Part shown: positions 1-10,394 of the stretch, piece after piece
Numbering within the stretch: position 1 is the first letter of the stretch
Layout: each line of letters begins with the position of its first letter
From: Lojkania enalia
Lineage: Eukaryota; Ascomycota; Dothideomycetes; Pleosporales
Assembly (NCBI GenBank): GCA_010094045.1
Contig: ML986696.1
Location: 80,297-144,296, forward strand
Reading direction: 5' to 3'
DNA: 64,000 bases
Position numbers and translations under genes: made by a program
Notes under the pieces: model-generated
What the model saw: only the letters and a program-made list of their open reading frames with translations
Told to the model about the DNA's origin: nothing
Database searches by the model: none

Positions 1-1740
1 ACAAAAGGGGGAGTGGTTTGGAGTAGGGGAGGAGTTCGTGGTTCGAAGGATGTTGAGGACCGTGAACTTGGTGATCTTGTGTTCGCCGCGGGGGTTCGAC
101 TGTAAGCCGTGGAAACCGGCCTGCTATAGTATGGAGGAGCCAGCCTGTCCTGGGAGTAACTTGGGCGTTGCGCTCTGGTGGTACGGGTCCGGGCCGGACG
201 TGGACGTGGCGGGAGAAAAGGAGGACCGCAGGCCGGTGCACAAAGGAGGGGAGATAAAGGAAACACTATTGCGGTTATTACCTGTGCCAGTGTAAGGTGC
301 AGCACAAAAGTCAAAGGAAAATAACATACTCGGTTACAGGTAGGGATGGGAGTGGCACGTTTATAGCGTATGTGAGTGCGTGAAAGGGTTGGGGGTGGAG
401 ACGTGTAGAAGTTACGATATTTATGTAGGTACGTGTGCCCGCAATGATATCTGAGGAGAGAACTTTGGGCATACGTTCGTGTGTGCTAATTGCTCTTACT
501 ATATTTGAAGTGCTGGCTAGATCTTAAGGTGCATCACACCTTCTTTCATTCACAGTCCCATGGTAACCGGATTAGCCTGCGTACTCCACTATTCTTTACC
601 GTGGATACTGTGCCAAATTGTGGAGAAGACTTGTGAAACAGGAAAAGCGCAACCCGTCTTCCTAGTGGCATCGCTTCCTCCGGTATCCTCTTCGACTGCT
701 CTAGCGAATAAAAACTGTTGATTGAGCGATCATGCCAAGATATGGGTGGCCTAAGGTAAGGTTCTACGTTACTCTCGTTGTGTGTATCTAAAAGACTAGA
801 AAAGACCTTGGGGAGTCAAGGTGCTTGGAAGATACTCATCATGTGCCGGCGGCGACCATTTATTCGCAATTAATCCATTATATTATACCAATACAAATGG
901 AAACATTTAAGTACCTGTTTCTCGTAGCGCTGGGAAACACCTCTTAATCACATGAAGATCAAGGCATGCACTCAAACCCCACGTCTCCATTTATGTATAG
1001 TTTCATTTCCTTTGCTGTGTTGTTTGCAAGCACGTACCGTGGATTTGTCACAGGTGAACCCCATTATATTAAAGACAATCCTCAACATTTGAATATGTAG
1101 GAGTAAGCTTTTGGGCTAAGGGTCCTAGAAACATAAGTTGGGAGCCAAGCCCGAACAAGCTCTAGTTGATTGTCCTAAATCGGAATAGTTCCTTCACGTC
1201 AAGTATATGCCAGCGACTCGAAGATAGCTTGCTTTTCGTCTTACTCGCACGGCTCATACAGTAACATTGTTCGCCACGGACGATGGTAGCTAGCCCCAGT
1301 TCATCTCTACATGCTGTGCCGTATCGATGCCTTCATCAATTCCTGTTATCAATAGAATTGCTAGATTTCCGGGTAACCGGGAACAGTTGCACCGGTAAAA
1401 GCACCATCCATGTGCCCCCGCGCTATCCGACCTTCCCTTCACGTCTTGGTCTCTGACCCCATTTTCATTCCTGGCATGCCACAAACGCAATAGTCGCGGC
1501 GATAAGAAGTTATCACTGGCATCTGATTGATCCTTCGGGTTGTTCTTGAATCTAGAGCCAGATTTTATTCCCGATAATCCGATTAGATATACATACTAGC
1601 TGTCATAACATGGGGCTTTCAAGGAGCTTGGGTATATGAAGCTCTAAATAGAAAGGTGGGCGAAGCGCACTTTACATCTTTACAGCCGTCAGGCAGATTC
1701 AATCGCATCAATCCATTACCCAATAATAGCCTAACAAGCA
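1..1740. other. Intergenic, no gene recognised
   Basis: All reading frames are short and none resembles a known family. The last part, about 1600-1740, should carry the promoter and leader of the carboxypeptidase gene that starts at 1741. No RNA gene or repeat was seen. Confidence 0.6.
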
Positions 1741-3419
1741 ATGCAGTTGACACTATTTGGACTTGCATTTTCTGGGCTTACCTCTGCTGGAAGGATCTCT
1801 GAAATAAGCCACCGGAAAGGATTCTCGCCGCACTTGAAGCGCGCCCCCGAGCCACCAAGGCATAAGCGGTTTTTGAACGAGACCGACTCTTACCGATTCT
1901 ACAACAATGATACTGCGCGTACGTCCATCCAAACAAGATTGACCTTCCATTCGACGATTTACAGTCGACAGCATACTTTGTTGATTCGTTGCCCGACCTG
2001 CCATTCGACCTCGGCGAGTTCTATTCTGGCCTGATTCCAATTGATATGAACAATGCATCCAGGGCCTTGTTTTTCATTTTTCAACCCACAATTGGCGAGC
2101 CTGTTGACGAGATTACCATATGGCTCAATGGTGGTCCGGTGAGGATACTTGTTCCGGCTAATTCTTCTAGACTAATTGTGTAGGGATGCTCATCGTTAGA
2201 AGGCTTCTTGCAAGAGATCGGTCTCTTCCAGTGGTCATGGGGTGAATACGCCCCCCATATAAACCCCTACTCGTGGGTTAACCTTACAAATGTGCTTTGG
2301 GTTGAGCAACCCGTTGGGACAGGTTTCTCGATTGGCGACGTGACAGCTACTAGTGAAGAGGATATTGCAAAGGACTTTGTCGACTTCTTCGTTAACTTCC
2401 AGAAGATCTTTGGCATTTCTAAATTCAAAATATTTGTGACCGGAGAGAGTTACGCAGGCCGCTACGTACCTTACATCTCAGCCGAAATGATCGACCGTGA
2501 TGATACAGAGTGCTTGGACCTCTCGGGGGCATTGATGTATGACCCATGCATCGGAGAGTATGTCTGGGGACAACAACAGGCGGTGGCTTTCCCCTACATC
2601 CAACAGTACAATCCTGTCATCGGTTTCAATCAGAGCTTCTTAGAAAAGCTTGAAGCTCTTGATAAGTCATGCGGGTATGCTGATTTCAGAGAGCAGTATA
2701 TGTCGTTCCCACCATCTGGCGTACAGCCGCACAAGTATTTCAATTCGAGCGGGGACGCTAATTGCGATGTCTGGGGCATGGGTTGGCTTGAAGCTTTCCA
2801 TCCAAATCCATGCTTTAACGTATACGAGATCGGGATGCAATGCCCTCTCCTATCTGATCCGCTCGGCTACCCCACAGACCTCCAATACTCTTACCCCGGA
2901 TTGCCAATCTACTTCAATAGGACTGACGTTAAGAAGGCTCTACATGCCCCTATGGATGTTAACTGGTTCGAATGTAAGGGTCCAGTATTCATTGGAGAGG
3001 GTGGCCCTCAAGACGAAGGGGACTTGTCTCCGGATCCGATACAGTCCGTCCTTCCGAAAGTCATTGAGAAGACCAATCGCGTCCTAGTAGCCAACGGAGA
3101 TCTTGACTACGAGATTATTACCAACGGTACTTTGCTTGCCATCCAAAATATGACCTGGAATGGTGCCTTTGGGTTCCAGAATACCCCAAATACGACAATT
3201 AATATTGAGCTGCCGGACCTGATGTATATGGACGTATTTGTCAACACCGGATTCCCTAGTGGAACGGAGGATCCTCAGGGTATTATGGGCGTTCAGCATT
3301 ATGAGCGGGGATTGATGTGGGCTCAAACGCACTTGAGCGGACATATGCAGCCTCAGTTCCAAGGAAGATCTGCTTACAGACACCTCCAATGGCTCTTGGG
3401 TAAGATTGAAAAGCTATGA
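1741..3419 (+). CDS. Secreted serine carboxypeptidase, peptidase family S10
   Basis: Exons 1741-1918, 1972-2138 and 2184-3419 give 526 residues. The first intron starts GTACGT and the second joins the halves of the oxyanion motif NGGPGCSS. Residues 1-17 or so look like a signal peptide, followed by a basic, propeptide-like stretch. The S10 triad is visible: nucleophile Ser204 in GESYAG, Asp421 in NGDLD and His502 in SGHMQP. Several N-x-S/T sites fit secretion. Family knowledge says it removes C-terminal amino acids from peptides outside the cell or in the vacuole; it resembles the carboxypeptidase S1 type more than CPY, which is an impression only. The first intron is needed because frame 3 upstream of it has a stop at 1908, and splicing restores a PYFVDSLPD stretch usual in the family. 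The gene looks intact. Confidence 0.93.
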
Positions 3420-3860
3420 AGGAATAGTAGGGTAGAGTTGGGAGTCCTCGTGCGCTAGATGATGAAATCTAGTGCAAGTAATTGAAAATACATCGCGGTA
3501 ACACTAAGTTTCCAATTTTGTGAGAGATAGTACACGTGATGAGACGCTGGTGCGAAAGGAGGGGCCAATTTTGACGATTTTCTCCGTCTCATCTCCGCGA
3601 GAAAAAATATCATCAGGTCCTTTTCGACGGTAATCAAACCGGCCGGGTGTGTGAGTTTAGGCGCCAAATCCGACCCTATCTTCTGAATACGTCGGAATCG
3701 AAATTAAGTCCGAGGTTCTCCGAATGGATTCGGACGTATTCCGAACTCCAACGATATCACACTGAACACGCAATTTATCACTTCCGTACTGATATATAGC
3801 TGCGCTACTAGGCTCTTTACCTTATTAAAAGCACCTAAGCAGCATAAGAATCCTATTAAC
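3420..3860. other. Intergenic between carboxypeptidase and GNAT genes
   Basis: This stretch holds the 3' end of the carboxypeptidase transcript and the promoter and leader of the acetyltransferase gene. No coding frame was recognised in it. A TATA-like stretch lies near 3791-3797. Confidence 0.5.
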
Positions 3861-3962
3861 ATGTCTACTACTCCGAATGGCTACCTCTCGAGTGTCTCCA
3901 ACGGGGTATACTATAATCCGCACCCCCACCTCCTCGCCACGCCTCCTCGAACTAGCGAGTAA
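3861..3962 (+). promoter_or_regulatory. Upstream ORF overlapping the GNAT start
   Basis: An ATG at 3861 opens a 33-codon frame that runs out of phase across the GNAT start codon at 3877 and ends with TAA at 3960-3962. The sequence around its stop also reads GTAAGT, a perfect donor site. If ribosomes use the first ATG, this frame should lower GNAT translation. That effect is inferred; only the overlapping frame is seen. Confidence 0.4.
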
Positions 3963-4605
3963 GTTTCGCGAGACAAAACTCGGAGCTCTTGAAGCAGAGC
4001 CTAATGGATTCGCTGTCAAGCATGCCAAAGAGATTTTGCATCCTTTGGCGATATGGCAACAACGACTTGCAGCTCCGTCGACCGTCCTCATCTGCGTAGC
4101 CACAACCGATGCAATTTCCGATGAAAGTGACGAGAATCAGTTGCTATCGGGTGATTGGGTTGGAATGGCAACAATACGGGGACCTCTACCTTACACTACC
4201 TTCCATCTACCAGAATCAGGGCAGCCTATACCAGACGACCCTGAGCTCGAGACGCGATGGCACCTCTGCAATGTATATACTTCACAAGCACACAGAGGCA
4301 AAGGGATCGGAAGGAGGCTCATTGATACGGGTATATTATTTGCTCAGGAACAAACACGAACTTTGGAAGGGAAGAAACGATTGAATGCTCGGGTTAGGCT
4401 TTTCTGCAACCCGGAGAAAGCCTGGATTATGAATATGTACAAAGGTATGGGTTTTGAAGAAGCTGGAAAGTGTACATTAAGGGAAGCTTTTTTTGCGAAT
4501 GGTGACGGGCAATTGGTGCCGGCGGATACTTCTAGTACTGAAAAGGCTAGGCAAACGTGGGAACGCCGATACGGACTGGCGATGGAGAGAATTATCGCCG
4601 TGTGA
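3877..4605 (+). CDS. GNAT-family N-acetyltransferase
   Basis: A single exon of 242 residues. The acetyl-CoA pyrophosphate-binding motif A is visible as QAHRGKGIGRRLID in the second half of the protein, preceded by the strand WHLCNVYT. A later segment, NPEKAWIMNMYKGMGFEEAGK, is typical of motif B. The N-terminal part, FRETKLGALEAEPNGF, is common in fungal small-molecule GNATs. The expected reaction is acetyl transfer from acetyl-CoA to an amine, with substrate unknown. The start at 3877 was preferred to the ATG at 3861 because only this frame matches the family. No signal peptide or membrane segment is seen, so it is probably cytosolic. Confidence 0.88.
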   Translation: MATSRVSPTGYTIIRTPTSSPRLLELASKFRETKLGALEAEPNGFAVKHAKEILHPLAIWQQRLAAPSTVLICVATTDAISDESDENQLLSGDWVGMATIRGPLPYTTFHLPESGQPIPDDPELETRWHLCNVYTSQAHRGKGIGRRLIDTGILFAQEQTRTLEGKKRLNARVRLFCNPEKAWIMNMYKGMGFEEAGKCTLREAFFANGDGQLVPADTSSTEKARQTWERRYGLAMERIIAV

Positions 4606-4844
4606 AGGGGTCGCGCATTTGTACTTGGTATGTCGCTGACTGTCTTGCCCGCCTTTGTCTAGGCTGAGGTTATTTCAAATCCCGTGAGGCAGGATTGCAT
4701 TAGCGCCGGGCGTCTTGGTTTCTAGCTGAGCCGTAGCAGGCAGACACCTAAGACGTCAACACCAGATCCTTTTGATATTAATAGTAGATACATCACTTTC
4801 ATGATTATAACAATTGCTAATGTCATTCATTGGGGCATCTGAAT

Positions 4845-5640
4845 ATGAGCACACACCTTCAAGTCTTTTCACTGTCAAGGACCAACGATCTGTGGGAAAA
4901 GGCGCTGTCAACCCTGGATCCGGATATCCAATCAGCAATAGAATACAAGCCCACTGGCAATAGTAATGTGGCTACTGCAGCGCTGAGGATCGTGAAAGAG
5001 AAACGAGATCTCTGTCTACGCAAGAGTTGGACATTTCGAATGCCGAGCGGCAAGCTCATAGTTCGAGACATCCTCGACAAGATCGTGGGATCTATTGACA
5101 AATTCATAGCTGTTGGCGATGTAGCTATTCAATTTGATCCCACGCATGCCGCTCTCCCTTGGGCAGCGGTCCGATTCGTGTTGAGAGCCGCTATTAGTGA
5201 CCAACATGTCTTCGGAGAAACCATCGAGGGGTTGGAGACCGTATCGCTGCTAATTACGTAATATGCCATATTCGAAAATCTTTATTTGAGCAAGCCATCT
5301 ACTCTTTAATCAGACATAGAGGCAGGTTTGCTCGCTTCATATGTAGAAATTCTGAAGCATTTAGCGAAGGCGAAAATGTATTTCCAGAAGCCGACATCCG
5401 GAGAGCTAGCAGACCTGAAATAAAGAGTGACACTAATTCCCCCTTTAGTTCGCATTTTAAAGGCAGTGTTTGATCCATCGGAACCCTGGGATCTGTAGAA
5501 TATTACTAAGAAGGAGGATAGGTTGGCTCGTCTCGCTCACACAATTGATGCAGAGAGTCATTCAAAAAACCGCAGTTAATGTGGAGGCAATTCAAGCATT
5601 GCTTTCCTTACTAGTAGGCCTTGTATAACGAGTAGTAAAT
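4845..5640 (+). pseudogene. NLR relic: N-terminal domain
   Basis: The frame is open from the ATG at 4845 to a TAA at 5259. It then stays readable in the same frame through TAA 5307, TAA 5421 and TAG 5496, until a shift near 5575 and a further TAA at 5626. The text LPWAAVRFVLRAA followed by VEGLE-like and RYAIFE-like segments is typical of the N-terminal domain of fungal NWD NACHT-NTPases. That assignment is from family memory. The open part (139 residues) may be annotated elsewhere as a short hypothetical protein. Confidence 0.7.
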
Positions 5641-7066
5641 ATGGCAGACAAAATGTTCAGGACAGCGAACGAGGGCGAGTTTTTAGAATGCTTGCAATGG
5701 CTCTCACCAGTGCCGGTTCCTCATCACCATGAAATGCACTCGTCGAATCGAATCGCCAGTACTAGAGAATGGCTACTCAATCATCCAAAATTTTGGGCTT
5801 GGAATGATTCAAGCGACTCATCGATATTGAAACTCCATGGGATTCCAGGTTGCGGTAAATCCTCTATTGCTTCAGCTATTGTCGACGATTTCATCTCAGA
5901 CAAGAGCGGATCCATACCGCTTGCCTACTTCTACTGCGCTAGAAACACATTCGAAATCGAGCATTCTAGTCCGACTGACATAATGGGAAGCCTCGTCCGG
6001 CAGCTTACAATATCAAAAAACCATCCTAGCAAAATTCACGATACAATTTTTGGCGTGTATGAGCAGAAAATTTTGGAAGCCAAGCTCACCGGATTTGATA
6101 TAGTAAGACTGAAATTGGAGAAATGCATGGATTTGATCATAGAATTTAATAAGTCGAGTCCAATTACGATGGTTATTGACGCCGTGGACGAAGTCGCAAG
6201 AGATGGTCGACCGACGTTGCTGAACTCACTCAAACAGCTAACCAAACGGTCCGCTAACGCGACGAAAGTGTTCCTAACTACGAGGACAGATAGCCAAATT
6301 CTAGCTTATGTAGAGAAGGATTTGGCGACTGCCGTGGACAGGAACATAGTTAGGTCGGACATCGAAAAGGTCCCACATCATCTACTTGCTCAAGCCATCA
6401 ATGAAAAGAAGCTGCTTAAGGGTCATATTTCGGAAGAGCTGCGATTGAAGCTTGAGAATTCGCTTATCGAAAGTGCTGGAGAAATGTAAGACGCGTATTT
6501 AGAAATCGAATACCCCACTTATAAATAGCAGGTTCCTAGCCGTTACCATCCAACTAAAAACTTTGTGCTCACAAAAGACCGAATATGAAATCGACAGCGT
6601 CATGGATCAATTACCTCCAACCTACTTGGACGAAATGTACGCCAAAATGTATAATGATATCCTACAAATGGATTCGCGGACGCGGGACATTGCTTTTAAT
6701 ACGTTTTCAATCCTGTTGTGTGCACAGGAACCGTTAAGCCCCAAAGTCCCTGTGGCAGCGTCTTGTGTCGTAATCGAGACCTGTCTATACTCTTTAGAGA
6801 TCGATGCATTAGTCGACATATGCTTTAGTCTAATATTGGTTGACTCGAAATTAGATGCTGTTCGATTTGCCCATTTGTCCGTTCAAGAATTTCTTGAAGC
6901 AAAGCCCGAATTTCAATATCAACTTAACCATGAAAGAATTGCACATATTTGTCTGAAAGTATGCTCAGGAACCTGTCCTACATCCGGAGATGTCATACTC
7001 GGGATGCAGGAAAACATCTATCAATACTGTGGTGAGAGGCGAATCTTGTCTCAGGGAGGGAGATGA
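5641..7066 (+). pseudogene. NLR relic: NACHT NTPase segment
   Basis: Exons 5641-6485 and 6532-7066 join across a 46-nt GTAAGA...CAG intron in correct phase, giving about 460 residues. Walker A is present as GIPGCGKSS, about 70 residues in, and Walker B as MVIDAVDEV. Both match NACHT NTPases, which bind and hydrolyse ATP or GTP to drive oligomerisation. The downstream winged-helix-like part, containing RFAHLSVQEFLE, is also typical. The segment after about 7040 leaves the expected frame and stops at 7064-7066. Alone, this piece is the longest intact part of the NTPase module and could be modelled as a gene starting at 5641. Confidence 0.72.
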
Positions 7067-7227
7067 GGAATTGAACTGCTTGATTGAGGATGGCTAGCGG
7101 GCCATATTTATGTACATAGGAAAAGGGATATATTAGCTGATATCCAGCGTGATATCGTACAACGATATCGGATACAACTCGGCAGACTTGCCAAAATTCC
7201 TATCACAAATACGGCGTCTTATAATGG

Positions 7228-10200
7228 ATGCTCCATTGCGAGCTGCTCTACCTCAGGTCTAATAACTCTATTCTCACAGATAGATTGAGAGCATTTCTGT
7301 TTGATGAATCAGGAGCTGGAATCCAATTTTTAGTTTGGCTAGGGGAGATTCAACAATATGTTGATTTATTAACTCGCGATCATACAATATATTGGGACCT
7401 GAGTGCTGTTACCAGTGAGACCTCTTCGCCAATTTTCGCAGTCTGCTTAATTGGAAGAGCCGAACTACTCCAGAAGCTATTATCAAGCGGAGCCTACGAC
7501 TGCAACAGGAAAAAACATGTTAGGAGCTATGAGCATCTACCTTGCCTCGGCTAAGGGTCATAGGGAAATTGTTCAGTGCCTCCTGAACCTAGGCAGCGAT
7601 CTCAACATCCAAGGCGGATTGTTCGATTACCCCTTAAACGTTACTTGTATTTTCGGCTATAGCCATATTGCTCAACTGCTTCTGGACCATGGCGTTGACC
7701 CTCTACTCCGTGGGAAGTTCTTCAGTGCATTCCATGCGAGCGCGTTTGGAGACCAGGAAGCATTTGCCATGCAAATTTTAGAGGCCTTGCATATATCAAA
7801 AAAAAGGTGATTATGACAAAATAATAGAGCAATGTGCCTATGCTGGTTTCTCTGAGTGCCTAAAGAAAGTGGAGAAAATGCAAGGATCGTTTTACAATCG
7901 CTAGGTTTGAGAGATCGTAATCTTGTTGAACAAGCAGTTGCTCGAGATCATATCGGATTCCTGAACCGCATTCTCATCAAGCTAGAACCTGGCCGGCTGC
8001 CTAAGCATGGAGTTTATCTGGCAGCATTGACGGGTAGGGATGGCATGGTACATCACTTGCTCGAAGAAGGGCAACAAATTAACCAAGGTCCGCTCGGTAA
8101 ACCCCTTCGCGCTGCGAGCCTTATGGGACACATTTCGACAGTATGAATTCTCCTTGAGTGCGGTGCAGACACCAAATCAACCAAGATTGGAAATCCTCTG
8201 GAAGCTGCTGTTATGAGGGGACATCTCGCAGCAGCAAATCTTGCAGTCCAACATGGAACGAATGTTAATACTGAAGGTGGTGTCTACGGCAATGCACTTC
8301 AAGCTGCAGCATACAGGGGTCTCTCGGAAGTATTCGAGTTACTTCTCCAAGTGGTGCAAACGTTTATGCGAAGGGCACGTTCACGGATGCTTTTCATGCA
8401 GCAGTAGAAAGGAGTCACGAAAATATTGTCAATATTTTACTCAAAAAAGGGCATCAATTTCAGATCGAACCCCCTAGAGTGCAATACGACAGGTATACCC
8501 CAACGACGAGGCATTATGAACGATTATTCAGAAAAGCATCTCCGACGCGTCATTCGACTAGGCCTCGAACAGAGCTTCCCTCAGAAGCTAGCAGATCTAG
8601 AAGGGATTCGACAATACATATTTCTGTCCAAGATATCGTAGATGAACTGGTAATTGGAGATGAAATTCAGTGGAAAGAGTTCGCAGATGAAGCTATGTTT
8701 TTGGATAGGGCACGCAATTATGCTCTCCAACTTCTTGCAGCCTCAGGAGACGGAAGTTCTGTTCGCCATCTATTGGAGCGACGGATTGAACTCCGAATTC
8801 CGGACGATATCATTACATTAGCGTTCAAAGGAGCAGCGCAGAACGGACAAATCGAAGTGGTGTCTACAATTTGTGAACTAGTGCCACATGCCATCAGATA
8901 CACGCGAGAGGCAGTAGAGCAGGCAGCCGAGTATGGCCACTTGGTTGTTGTCAAATTCCTTCTAGCATATTGCCATTGCACACGTTCAGAAAGGACTGAG
9001 TTAGGGGACTAAATTGGAGATAATCTATCCCCAGCACGCCACTCTTATCATATTCTAGGCCTAATAGATCAGGCGACAGTGAGCCGAGAAACGAAGCACA
9101 ATCATCCTCGAGAGCGATGGATTCTGACTAGGTTCGAAGCTCATCACTACGAAATGTTATACCTGACAAAGCCGTGATGAGGGTGATTAAGGCAGCCGTA
9201 TGGTCCAATCAACTGTCGATTTTCGGTTACGCATGGTCTCAATTGGACCCCGCGTATATTATTAGTCCGCCTGGAGCCACAACTTATTCTGTACTCTTGT
9301 GTGAGGCTATCGAGTCCGGAAGCTCAGACATTGTCGGGTTCCTACTGTCACGGCATACCAAAACTCTTGAAATAGATGTCATTTATAAGGCGATCGAAAC
9401 CACCTGCGAACGGGGTCACATTAAGGTGGTTAAACTTATTGCGGAGACATCTATACATTTATTTGACCAGATTAGAATCGTGGGTGCTTTAAGGCTGACG
9501 GTCTATAATGGTCATATCGAGCTTTTCCAATTCCTGATCGATATGTGCCCTAGAGAAGCCCGGCAATCTTGTGTTCCAGAACTTTACGTCCTCGCAGTGG
9601 GCAATGGGTATCTCGGTATCTTACGTTTGCTGAGAAATGACATACTGAAACTGGAGGACAAATATAAGATCATGGATGTATCTTGTCGTATTGCAGCGCA
9701 AAATGGCCATGCAGATGTTGCGTGTTTTCTTCTTCTAGAAGGTATCGAAATTAATACACCAATAGCCCTAGTATTGGACTTCGGACTGGCAGATTACACA
9801 GAAGTATCACCACCGAGTAATGGCCTTAAAATAAGAAAGAATTCCTATCACCAGCGTGAACCTTGCAGTATTCTGCAAGCGGCAATATAAGGCTAGACAC
9901 ATCATTATAACTTTTCGGACGGCTGGAGGAAGGCCAATTGGCAAATGCGAGAACGCACTGTGATGGAATTCATAAAAGATGGTGCTCACGTACATGAGCG
10001 AACTTTGGATGTTAACACTCCCCTTCATTTTGCTATCGAAGAGTTATCTGTAACTGCTGTTGGAACAATGATCAATCGTGGTGCTGATCCTAATGCGACT
10101 TCAAGGAGTGGTGAAACGACACTGTCGGTAGCAACAAGGCGCTCTCGCAATTCGAAACAAATCATAACGATACTCCTAGATATAGGTGCCTTGATTCCAC

Positions 10201-10295
10201 ATAAAAATGCTGCACCAAATCCATTGCTCGACAATATCTTGACAAATTTCTTCGGTAGCTCTGAGCCAAGTGGCATTGTCTATAATACCTTTTAA
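7228..10295 (+). pseudogene. NLR relic: broken ankyrin-repeat region
   Basis: Open pieces 7228-7554, 7451-7810, 7856-8143, 8213-8407, 8380-9012, 9174-9887 and 9945-10292 carry ankyrin-like units such as GHREIVQCLLNLGSDLN and GNALQAAAYRG. Adjacent pieces share a frame across single stops at 8144, 9888, 9894 and 10293. Elsewhere the frame jumps: the A8 run at 7798-7805 moves reading into a third frame for about 80 bases, and one base appears lost near 8350 inside a CTCCAAGTGG stretch. Repeats of this kind form the ligand-sensing half of NLRs. The region is non-coding in its present state. Confidence 0.7.
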
Positions 10296-10394
10296 CACCC
10301 TCTAGCTGATGGTCCTGGAGGGGCTCTTAGAGTGCTTTTGCAAAGGCTACCATTCGAGCAGGCAACTGATGAAAGATATGGCTTGCTTCTTCGT

